Assembly: GCA_019137255.1 (NCBI GenBank)
Contig: WPDH01000065.1
Location: 248,001 to 312,000, forward strand
Direction: 5' to 3'
From: Corinectria fuckeliana
Lineage: Eukaryota > Ascomycota > Sordariomycetes > Hypocreales > Nectriaceae
Length of the DNA: 64,000 nt
Made by a program: the position numbers and the translations under genes. Below are positions 34,061 to 42,989 of the stretch, piece by piece; positions within the stretch are counted from its first letter, which is position 1, and every line of letters starts with the position of its first letter. A model generated the notes under the pieces. It did no database searches. It saw nothing but the letters and a program-made list of their open reading frames with translations, and was not told the DNA's origin.

Positions 34061-36448
34061 TCACCACCTCTGCTGCCCATTATGGCCTTGGTTCTGCCCT
34101 GGCGCGCCTGATTGATAGCCTGCCATACCCGGTTGAGGCACAATTCCCGGAGCCCCTTGGTACTGAGATGCCATATGCGGAGCGTGGGATCCTGGTTGGT
34201 TCTGCTGAGGATGAGGCTGCTGCGGATTCCCCCCAGGCTTATACCTAGGGTCTGTGGGGCCTTGCAAGATCGGTGCGAGTTTACTCTCGAGAACCTGGTT
34301 GGTTTTATCGAACCACTTCTTGGCGTTTGCGCTCGTGAACAGTTTCCCCGTCGAAGGCCTCGCTGGTAGCGCTGGTGGGGGAGGGTTATAGTATGTCTTT
34401 GGCGGAGGAGGATAGTTGGCTGGATTGTAGCCAGCAGGCGAACCAAAGGAACCAGGCGCGGGCCCGTAGCAGCTAGGCGGTTGTTCATTTAAATTCATGG
34501 GTCGAGGTGGTAGAGGGGGTACGGCATGGTTGTAGGAGTTCTGGCCCATGGCTTGACCAGAAGGAGACATGCCCGCAGGAGCATATGTAGGTTGAGTCGG
34601 GTACTGGTGCTGATGAATTTGGCCCTGGGGAAAGTAATTGCTGGGAGGAGGTGCGTGACTTGGAGTGTAAGACTGATTAGGTGGAGGAGGCTGGCCCTGG
34701 GGAAAGTAATGACCTTGGGGGAAAGCCTGACCTTGAACAGGAGCTTGGCCTTGGGGGGACGTTTGGCCTTGTGGGGGAGCCTGACCCTGTGGAGGAGCAT
34801 TGCCTGGTGAAGGAGCCTGGCCATAAGGAACTTGGCCCGGGGGAGGCGCGGAGCCTTGTGGAGGAGGTGCTTGATACGGCGATCCATGCCCGGCCGCTGG
34901 GGGTTGCGATTCTGGCCTTTGGATAATGGTCTGCGAGTAGGGAGGGGGCGGCGACTGCGGTAGCGCGACAGACGCAGCTTGCGGCCCCATCGTCATGGGT
35001 CGAGCTTGCGATGGTGGCGCCTGCTGTTGAAGAGCCGCCGGCCCTGTGTGGTGGTGAGGCATCGGCGACGCGGGGGCAGATGTCGGCGCATAGTTTGGTT
35101 GGGGGATGTTGTAGTCCGGGTTTCCGGTCGGAGGATACACTGGCTGGGCCGAGTGATACGCCGGAGCGCCGGCCGCCGAACCCGGTATAAAGGGGGAATG
35201 GATCGGCGGCGCAGACATCGGAGATGTGACGGGGGGCGGAGAAGTGTAAGCCGTTGCGTATTGCTGGGTTGGGACAGGAGAGGCATATTGGGGTTGAGGA
35301 AACAGAACTCCCGCGCTTGAAGCTGGAGTGGCCGGGTGCGATACAGGCGTCGAGAAAGGAGGCGATGTGGCCGACGAGGGGCTTGGGTGAGGGTGTCCGG
35401 AAGAAGGTTGCATGGGCTGCTGGCTTGAGTTCAAGGGGAAGACGACATTCTGAACCGGCGGAGCAGGTGAGGTGGGAGCTGTTGTAGGAGTGCCAGAGAC
35501 CGGAGGAGCAGCGCCGGGAAGAGCGCCGGCTGTCGTTGCGGAAACGGCGGTAGGAGGGGACATGGGAGGAGCCGTGGGCAGTCGAGCAGCCGTGTTCGCA
35601 TCGACAGCCGGAGGGTTCGCGGGGGGCGATGTATGGAAGGACTGCCGTGCCGGGCCCACGGAATACGGTTGAGGCACCGCGGCAGGGCTCGAAGCAGCAC
35701 CAGCCGCGGCCGTCGAACCCGGCGAGTGCGGCCGGTACGGCTGGTACGAGATGGAGTTGGTCGCCGAGTGCGTTGTCGACTGCGACTGTGTCCGGCCCAC
35801 GCCAGGTGCCGGCGCCGGGGCATCGTAGGTCACCGGAGGGGCATATGGCTTGAACGCAGGGGGCGAGGCCGGCTTGGCCGGGCGATGGGCAAGGTTGAGC
35901 GGTGCGGGATAGGGCACGAAGTGCTGGTTTCCCGGATCCGGGCTGGACGGCACCGAGGCGGGCGGGCGTGTGCCGTGAGGGACCTGAGGCGGCGCATAGT
36001 TCTGTTCCCGGTACCTTTGCTCCATCGGTCCCTGGCCCTCGCTGTGATATGTGGTTTTGCTTTCCACGGCTGGCTGCTGCTCCGTGGCAACATGCTGTCC
36101 CTGGGCTCCCGGGCCGTGATAAGGCCAGGGGTGCGCGGGCTGTGAAGGAGTCGGCGCCTCGGTCCTGTCCTCGCTCCGGGAGGCAGTGGCATCCTGCGCG
36201 GACTTGGCCGAGCCGGAGCCCGGATCCTCTAGGTAGAACGGCCACGGGTTGGCGTTGCCGGCGCCGTCGGCGGGCTGGGTAGGGCTCTGCTGGGTCGCGG
36301 GCCGGGGCGCCTCCTTCTGGGGAGCGACGGGCTCGGCGGGCATCTCGAAGACGGGGTTTCCATCGGGGGCTTCGAGTTCGGCGAACAGGGGCGGCGGATG
36401 ATTGGCCCCGGCGAAGGGGTTGAAGGGGTTGAAAGGGTTGTGCGCCAT
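34061..36448 (-). CDS. Pro/Gln-rich disordered protein with N-terminal NPF cluster
   Basis: Single exon, 795 aa, with ATG at 36448 (MAHNPFNPFNPFAGANHPPP); the frame is open a little further upstream only from TTG. The first 15 residues hold three NPF motifs in succession. The body is almost entirely Pro, Gln, Ser, Ala and Tyr, including a tandem (A/S)PPQGQ-like repeat (encoded at about 34700-34870) and many YxxP segments. The only ordered-looking part is near the C terminus: LFTSANAKKWFDKTNQVLES followed by KLAPILQG, amphipathic and helical by eye. No catalytic motif is present. Known: NPF tripeptides bind EH domains in endocytic adaptors. Inferred: a fungal scaffold in endocytosis or at the cell cortex. 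A low-complexity regulator of another kind is possible. It lies between the two hairpins. Confidence 0.7.
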   Translation of the reverse strand: MAHNPFNPFNPFAGANHPPPLFAELEAPDGNPVFEMPAEPVAPQKEAPRPATQQSPTQPADGAGNANPWPFYLEDPGSGSAKSAQDATASRSEDRTEAPTPSQPAHPWPYHGPGAQGQHVATEQQPAVESKTTYHSEGQGPMEQRYREQNYAPPQVPHGTRPPASVPSSPDPGNQHFVPYPAPLNLAHRPAKPASPPAFKPYAPPVTYDAPAPAPGVGRTQSQSTTHSATNSISYQPYRPHSPGSTAAAGAASSPAAVPQPYSVGPARQSFHTSPPANPPAVDANTAARLPTAPPMSPPTAVSATTAGALPGAAPPVSGTPTTAPTSPAPPVQNVVFPLNSSQQPMQPSSGHPHPSPSSATSPPFSTPVSHPATPASSAGVLFPQPQYASPVPTQQYATAYTSPPPVTSPMSAPPIHSPFIPGSAAGAPAYHSAQPVYPPTGNPDYNIPQPNYAPTSAPASPMPHHHTGPAALQQQAPPSQARPMTMGPQAASVALPQSPPPPYSQTIIQRPESQPPAAGHGSPYQAPPPQGSAPPPGQVPYGQAPSPGNAPPQGQAPPQGQTSPQGQAPVQGQAFPQGHYFPQGQPPPPNQSYTPSHAPPPSNYFPQGQIHQHQYPTQPTYAPAGMSPSGQAMGQNSYNHAVPPLPPRPMNLNEQPPSCYGPAPGSFGSPAGYNPANYPPPPKTYYNPPPPALPARPSTGKLFTSANAKKWFDKTNQVLESKLAPILQGPTDPRYKPGGNPQQPHPQQNQPGSHAPHMASQYQGAPGIVPQPGMAGYQSGAPGQNQGHNGQQRW

Positions 36449-36525
36449 GGTTGCGGGCGGGCGGAGAGGCAAGCGGGAGAAGCCAGAGCCAGCCAGTTGC
36501 CGTCGCAGTGGTCGCAGTGGTCGTC

Positions 36526-36556
<31 letters not shown>

Positions 36557-38070
36557 AATGGTGTTTTCCAGCTTTGGTCGCCACGAGTTGCTGTGCTCCT
36601 AGTACCAAGTATCGCGGATATGTAGAGGAGAGGAAGAGAGGGGACCAAGAGGAGTGTGGCTGTCGCCCGGCAGAGGCCGTTGGGCAGCGCCAGCCTCCAG
36701 GCCTGCAAGGGAAAGATTGACTAGACCGCTCCGAGACGGAGCCAATGCCGCCACCGACGCCTCGAGACGAGCCTCATGGACGGGCTGGAAGCCTAGAAAT
36801 ACCTTAGTTATGCGGGGTGGTGTCTCGCTGTTTTTCAGCTCAGCATCGAAGAAACACCAGCAGACCGGGGGGGTGCCTTGTGAGCCAGGCATGTGCAGCA
36901 GAGCTGAGTGAGACCTCCACTGGACGAAGACTTCGTACGAATAGAAGAACATCGGCTGCCAGGGGTGCCGTTGCAGTGGACCGGGCGCCATCTCCTCCCC
37001 CATGTTCCATCCTGGATGCCCCCATCGCGCCCGGCTTGGCCCCGGCTGACGCCTGGTTGCTGGGCGGAAAAGCTTTCCTTCTGACTGCGGTACGGACCGT
37101 GTCCCACACAGACATGTTGAGTTTCTATTGTCTGATTTATGACTGGCTCATCTGATGGCCTAGGGCTGACCTTGCAAGTCTGGGGTCGCGGGGTCGGTTG
37201 ATTCATACCCCTAAATAAGGGTCACTTCAAGCAAGCAGCACGTTTCCAAAGGTCATTATTGGTCAAGTTTGCTCGGTCCTTCCAAGGGAGGGAGGGAGGT
37301 TGTGAGCAGGGGAGACTGCGCATCAATGCAACTCCCACTCGGTTTATTTACTCTTCCATGCGTTTAATGGGTTTTCGACTTTGCTGTCTCTAGAGTGTTC
37401 TGAATGAAATCTCCTTTTCCCTCTTCTGTACTCCCACTAAATAAGAGGATTTATCTCAGTGCCCAGGATACATTCTAGGTATTATAGAGACTTTGCCTTT
37501 GGAAGGAATTACTTTACTGGTTGTCGGAAGCGCGGCTTAGAAGCTGTTGGTGGTGAATTGCGCAATACACAAGTTAGGTACTTACGTAAGCGGGTTTCTT
37601 GTTAGATTAGTAAAGTCTTTCCAGCAGTGATGGAAGTTGGCAAATACTTGCGAGAGAACTAATACCGTCCAACGCTTGGTCTTCAATCAGCACACATCTC
37701 CAAGCAATGCTGTAACTCGGTGCATAGGACCAGCTCATAGGTAATTACAATTTCCTATTTTCCAATCAATGGGCGCTGGCGCAACGGTTGGCGCGTCAGA
37801 TTTCAGTCATGGTACATTCTAAAGGTCAAGAATTTGTAGTCTGCTTTTTACTTGAAATGATAGGTGGAAAAGAACACGCCTCTTCTAGGGCCTCGGCTAG
37901 AACACCCATGGCCAGTCAGTCAATCCATATAAATGTCCATAGTCCGTGAACTTCTACATAGACCGCCGCGCCATGTAAGAGTTGTTTTTGGGGGTTTGGA
38001 AGTCTAGATTAGAGGGGTGTCCTGAGTTGGATGTCTCGCGTCAACCTTGCCATAAGTACTATTTGTATTT
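36449..38070. other. Intergenic: promoter of NPF-rich gene and AT-richer stretch
   Basis: 36449-37200 is GC-rich promoter/leader sequence of the gene below. 37200-38000 is noticeably more AT-rich, with many direct TTT/AAA runs and no ORF. A tRNA-like half motif at about 37771-37806 has no 3' half. Confidence 0.45.
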
Positions 38071-38167
38071 CACACATGAACAACCTTACGTCCAGATGGC
38101 TACGGTGCAGACTTGTTCTCCCCGGTATTGCACCGTAGCCATCTAGACGTAAGGTTGATTATGTGTG
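38071..38167. repeat. Second long inverted repeat (hairpin), 39-bp stem
   Basis: Arm 38071-38109 and arm 38129-38167 pair over 39 nt with three mismatches (two of them adjacent to the open end), around a 19-nt loop. The arm sequence (core CCGTAGCCATCT.GACGTAAGG) is unrelated to the 33.6-kb hairpin. Intergenic. Confidence 0.85.
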
Positions 38168-39858
38168 CACATCAACCCTCAAACGAGCATCTTCGGCCAT
38201 AATGTACTACGAGGAGACGGTAGAGTGCTGTATCGAGGGTGTAATATCCAAACAGCCTCACTTTCAACCAGTCTCCGTTACAGGACTTGACTGCACCCAA
38301 GGCCTAAACAGACAGGCGATGCGATGCCACACCCACAGCTGTTCCAATAACTACTGCGGTCCAGACTAAAACGACGGAATCAAGTTTGTGATTGAGCACC
38401 ATGCGGTACTCGTCTTGAGCCAGTTTGTCTTAGAGCTTTGAACCCATCTTCTTTCTTCTCTTGACAAACACCACCCTCTCGCAGCTCGTCTCGTTGTCCA
38501 GCCAGACACCACCGCTAGACAGGATCTTCGATGCATGGCTCTCAACACTGCGCATACACTTTGGATGAGATATCAGCTCTCCTGTCTGAGAAGGAAACAG
38601 AAGTGCTCAGAGTTATTTAAGCTCTCTTCCCAGATCTACCGACGAAGCTAAGTAATCTAGACAATCCCCATCCAGCCAGGTACATATGGAATATATACTC
38701 GAGCCACGCCTCGATAGCACGCAAATCCAGCATCACCTAGACGATTCCAAGTCCGTAAGTTATTTCACTGCATTGTCTGACCCCATAGGAAACATCCAAC
38801 ATGAAGCAGTCATCAGGGTCCTCTGTGAGTATCTCTTGCACGAGTCGCTACAGAACCCGTTCGTCGCCAGGCCCGAATTGGACCTCGTTCAAGCGTTCGG
38901 GTTGCCTCCCAACGACACCCAGCTTCACGCCCGTCATCTCGTCGGGTGGCTTGCCACTCTAATGATGGACCTGTCCATGGACACAGTTGAGACTCGACCC
39001 ACGTAATACGTATTATGGGTAGTGTGCCACCATCCACCTACAGAAATTTCAAGATCATTATACATTAGAACGACATCGGGAAAAGAAGATGATAACAACC
39101 TTGAGGGGCAAGAACAGACAACTGAGGCGGAGGGTTCAATGCCAAAATTATATATGGCAGAGAAAGTGCAACTTTGTCTACCAGCAACCGGACCAACCCA
39201 GCACTGCCAACTCAAATACCATTCAAATGGGACACTGCCTAGCCAGTGATTACAAGCCAATTTCACATTATCATCATCTTCCAACACCCTTTCCACTCAT
39301 TCCCAGCCCGTATGTAAATGCCCAATCCCAGGCGTCCGTTACCCCGGCGCAACGTTGTTTAAGTAGTCCCATTTACATCAGGAGAACCAACACAGCAGAC
39401 AAGCTATGCCCAAGGGCTCACCCCCATTTAGCAGACCCCCCTCGGACCTCAACTTCATTGGCCGAGGGCTTACTCTTCCTCCCTGTATACATCTAGCGTC
39501 TTCCAATTTTCAATATACACAAACCATATGATAAAGCAATAATGGCCCCAAAAAGCAAAGCGGATAAAAACCCGCCGCGAGACGCGAAGGGAAAAAACGC
39601 AATGTGCATTTTAAGACTGCCAGGGAAACAAATTCCATGAAAAAGTGAAGTTATAAACCCTCCCCAGTGCATAAACTGCACAGGGAGAGAAGAGGGCGGG
39701 CGTTTCCCTCATCGCCGTCGCAGAATGGTATCGTAAACTCAAGATGAATAATCAGACAAGTGCAATGATTGCTGTCCCCGGTACCCACAAAGAAAACCGA
39801 AGATGAGCCAAGAGAAGGGCCGAGATTATCAGATCAAGCCTAGAGGGAGATGGTGATA
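38168..39858. other. Intergenic with possible gene remnants
   Basis: A minus-strand frame around 38370-38560 reads WLDNETSCERVVFVKRRKK, an amber/ochre-type stop, then KLAQDEYRMVLNHK, which looks like interrupted coding sequence. A plus-strand ATG frame at 38686-39006 (106 codons) contains VIRVLCEYLLHESLQNPF and QAFGLPPNDTQLHARHLVGW and looks protein-like. Neither matches a family I know. 39.0-39.86 kb is the 3' flank of the next gene. Confidence 0.3.
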
Positions 39859-40736
39859 TCACTCGTCGTCCTTGTCTCCACGGCGCATTCTCTCGCTCCA
39901 GCGTCGCTTTCCGACTCTAGTTTCGAAGTGTGGTGCAACAGTCTTGACATCCTGCATGATGCTCTCAATGGCGGCTCGTGTCTTGTTGCGGTAGCAGTCC
40001 ACTACGTTTTTGGTCAGTGACACACCCAGTATGTTATGTTGCACGGTCAGCGACTCACAGGCACGTTGGAGGAACACAGTTCTGCCAGCAAAGACTCGAC
40101 TCTGGAGCCAAGCCATGCGATATCCGAGATCGTTCAGTCGCACCTCCTTGCCACGGATAGCCTTGTTCATGCGAGGAATGGCGATTTCGCCCTGGGATTC
40201 GCCCATGGGGACTTTGACCATGGCCATCGCCTTGCCATTTCGGTTACCACCGCGGCGGCTAGCATCTCGTCCCTCGGTCTCCTCGATACCATCGTCGTCA
40301 TCGCCAAAGAAGCGTGATCCAGTGGCACTTGGGGGAGGGCTCTGCATCTCACGTGGGAAGTAGCTACGAGGGTACACGCTTGCTCCCTTACGGAAGCTGT
40401 CTGGGATCTCGTTGGTGTCAACGCCCTCAAGCGTGACTCGCACACGGAGGCGAGAGCCGCGGACGTTGTCTTCAACAAGGATGAACTTGCGCTTCTTTGC
40501 TTCGGGGATGTCAGGGAAAAGATCGCTGGGTCCATCAGTCTCAGCCCGGCTGGGGCGCTTGGCAGGAATGGCGCCGCCGGCGTGGGGGGCCATGTGAGAC
40601 ATTTGTCCACCTTGAGGATAGGGTTGATTGTTGTATCCAGCGAACACATGAGCCGGCCTCACATCTTCACTCGCGCCAGAGGAAGTTTGAGCGACAGGAG
40701 GCTGATGGTGATGGTGCTCATAAGAATCGCCATCGA
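39859..40736 (-). CDS. DUF8032-like nuclear-type protein, 5' end not fixed
   Basis: Exons 40059-40736 and 39859-40001 are joined over a 57-nt phase-1 intron that is a multiple of three, so the uninterrupted frame hides it. The branch and acceptor, and the restored FLQRALDCYRNKT, support splicing. The exon at 40736 begins after a TTTAG acceptor with a CTGAC branch, so at least one upstream exon exists. A candidate is ATGG at 41237-41240 before a GTTTGT donor (M/VDGDSYEHHHH); otherwise the first in-frame ATG is at 40602. The protein has a basic EAKKRKF signal, RLRVRVTLEGVDTNEIPDSF then VYPRSYFPRE, and EVRLNDLGYRMAWLQ. This matches region by region the next gene's conserved domain. It is acidic/basic elsewhere. 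Inferred: a nuclear regulator, paralogue of its neighbour. The function is unknown. Confidence 0.7.
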
Positions 40737-41484
40737 CTAAATGCCACCTTGTCAGCTCATCTCTCTTCTGAAGGTTTACTGGGTGTTGTTGAGGGGTGGT
40801 ATGTGTTATGAGAGGCGAGGTGAGGCGAGATGAGAATGTGGTCAGAAACCAGCAGCAAATGCAAACATGATCAAACTCAGGCGGGGGAGCTAAGACTCCC
40901 AGAGTAACAAGTAAAGCAGTAAAGCAAACAAGGGGGCTTTTGAGCTCCAAATATGTGCCGTCTGAAACCAGACTGAAAGCCAACGGCAATGCAACTTAAT
41001 GAGCCAGAAGGCAAATTGAACTCGTCTAGGAGTCGCGCAAACCCAGCAGCAAAGCAAACAACTGGCAGCAGCAGCAACTGTGTGCGACTTTATGGTAATG
41101 TACAGGACTGTGCCAACAAAAAAAGAGTTCCCGGTGACCCCTCGTGCCACTGCGGCATGCTGTATAGATGGCGGTGCAGTAAGTGATTTCGGCCCGTGCT
41201 ATTTAACAGCGAAAAAGAAAAAACATGGTGACAAACCCATTCCCAAGCGTAAGGCGCAAAATAACAACAAAAGACAAAGCAGGACCACGGTACAGGCGTA
41301 TGTAAGGGAAAGATTTTGGAAGACAATGGAAGGGAAGTTTTGGTATCAATTAATCAACACAACATTGGTCGGACAAAGCAGTTTGTGGTGGTAAGGATGG
41401 TTGGTGGTTGGTAGGGAGGGGAATGTGTTGAGGTGCGGGAGGCAAAAGCAAGTTCATGCAAACGCAGATGCGAGAGCTCTTAAA
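40737..41484. other. Gap between the two DUF8032-like genes
   Basis: Holds the 5' part (probable leader exon and intron) of the 39.9-kb gene and the 3' UTR of the 41.5-kb gene, both on the minus strand. No independent gene is seen. The T/A-rich segment near 41200-41290 would lie in or near the 3' UTR. Confidence 0.45.
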
Positions 41485-42989
41485 TCACATCTGGTGGAAC
41501 ATACCAACTTCGTCTCCACCCTGACCGGTGCCGTCGGGGTGCGCTCCGGCGTGGTGGTGGTGCATCGGTTGCCCCATGTTGCCGAGGCCTGGTTTGCCCA
41601 TGGCCGGGCCAGGTCCCATAGGGCCTGGAGCGCCGGGCATCCCTGACGGCCCACCGGGGCCGGGCATGTGAGCAGCTCCGGGGTGCGGCGATGCCTGAAC
41701 CTGCTTTCGGTTGTTCATCTTGGCCATCCGGCGCACTCGTCGGCTTCGAAGTCGAGGGTCCTGGTTGCTGTTGCGCCAGCTGTCCACGGCTCGCTGGATC
41801 AGTCCTCGCTTGCCTCGGAGAGGAATGTTGAGCTGCGCGAGCGCCCATCCGACTCTGTTGCAGTCGGTCTCGTACATCAAACGGTTGCCACGGTACTGCT
41901 CCTTGGGGCAGCATGCTCGAGGGTAGACGCAGTTCTCCTGCTTGAACTCGGGGGAGAGCTCATCAGTGTTCACCGACTCGACGTCGCATCGGATAGTGTA
42001 CTCCATCTTGACCCGGTCCCGAGAGTACTCGAAAGCGATCCACTGCACACCGTTGCCGTCCTGTCGGACCACAAGAGGGGTCGTCGCGGGGATGGGTCCA
42101 GGGGCCGCGTTGGGGTTGACGCCAGGGGCCGAGTTTCCGGGGCTCTGGAGTTGTGCGCCGTTCTGAGGGTGGTGAGCCTGGGGCATGGGCGAGGACTGCG
42201 GCTTTTGGAGCTGAAGAGGAACCTGGGGTTCGATCTTGGGTCGGGGGCTGCCCGTCATGCCAGCGTGGGCGTGCTGCTGGGCCGCATGCTGTGCCGCGTG
42301 CTGCGTCATCTGGTTCTGAGGCGCCGTCTGCGACATCATCATGTTGGGCTGGGACGTCATGGACTGTTGTGGGTGCGGCGCATGCTGGGCGTAGGGAGAC
42401 GCGTTTTGCTGGGGGGGCATGGGCTGGTACTGGCTCTGGGGGTAGTACATCGACTGCTGTAGATGCTGCGACGGCGGCTGGCCGTAGATGCTCCTGTGTT
42501 GGTCATGTTGAGAAGGTGAGGCGACGGATGCTGGAGAGTTGGACTGAGGCGTATGGTAGGACATCGGGGGGTAAGGGGGTCTCGGCATTTGGGCTGCGGC
42601 CATCATTTCGGAGGTGTCTGTGTGACGAGTCTGGTCAGCATTCGAGAATCGCGACGCGAGAAGCAGCCCCGGGAGGCGGCGGCGGGTGAGAAGGACGACG
42701 TACCTGCGGACGTGTATCCGCTGGTGGCACCGGGAGTACTGTAGGGGCTCGGATGGTTGTAGTAGTTGAGGCTGTCTTGGTTGCTGGTAGCCTGGCCGCC
42801 GGTTGGGTATCCTTGGGGTAGCGAGTGTTGTGACGAGTACGCGCCTTGGTGCTGTTGGGGCGGCGGGTGAGCCTGTTGCTGATGCTGCTGGTGAACGATA
42901 CTCGGGGGTCGCGAGTGCTGCAGGTGTTGCGAAGGCGGCGGACCCTGTTGCTGGTGCTGCGGATGATGCTGCATAGAGAGAAGACCCAT
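41485..42989 (-). CDS. Medusa (MedA/Acr1/Ren1)-like developmental regulator, probable
   Basis: Coding exons 42704-42989 and 41485-42617 (86-nt phase-1 intron) give 472 aa if the ATG at 42989 is used. However, the sequence just after it (TACTAAT, a CT tract, ATGCAG) looks like an intron end. Then coding would start at 42968, joining in frame to an upstream exon 46187-46258 (489 aa). The N-terminal 240 residues are Gln/Pro/His-rich. The conserved domain (about 300-430) reads KMEYTIRCDVESVNTDEL, then QENCVYPRACCPKEQYRGNR, CNRVGWALAQLN and RGLIQRAVDSWRNSNQDPR, ending in a basic RSRRVRRMAKMNNRK nuclear-localisation-like stretch. From memory this is the domain of fungal Medusa-type conidiation regulators (DUF8032-like); I hold that assignment at about even odds. 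The upstream 16 kb of gene-poor DNA fits a developmental gene. Confidence 0.75.

Noticed and set aside
34677..36245. 522-codon frame inside the NPF-rich gene
   Set aside because: Shadow of the repetitive Pro/Gln gene in another frame on the same strand; no conserved sequence.
37771..37806. tRNA-like 5' half (GGCGCAACGGTTGGCGCGTC)
   Set aside because: D-arm-like sequence only; the anticodon stem does not pair and no T-arm follows.
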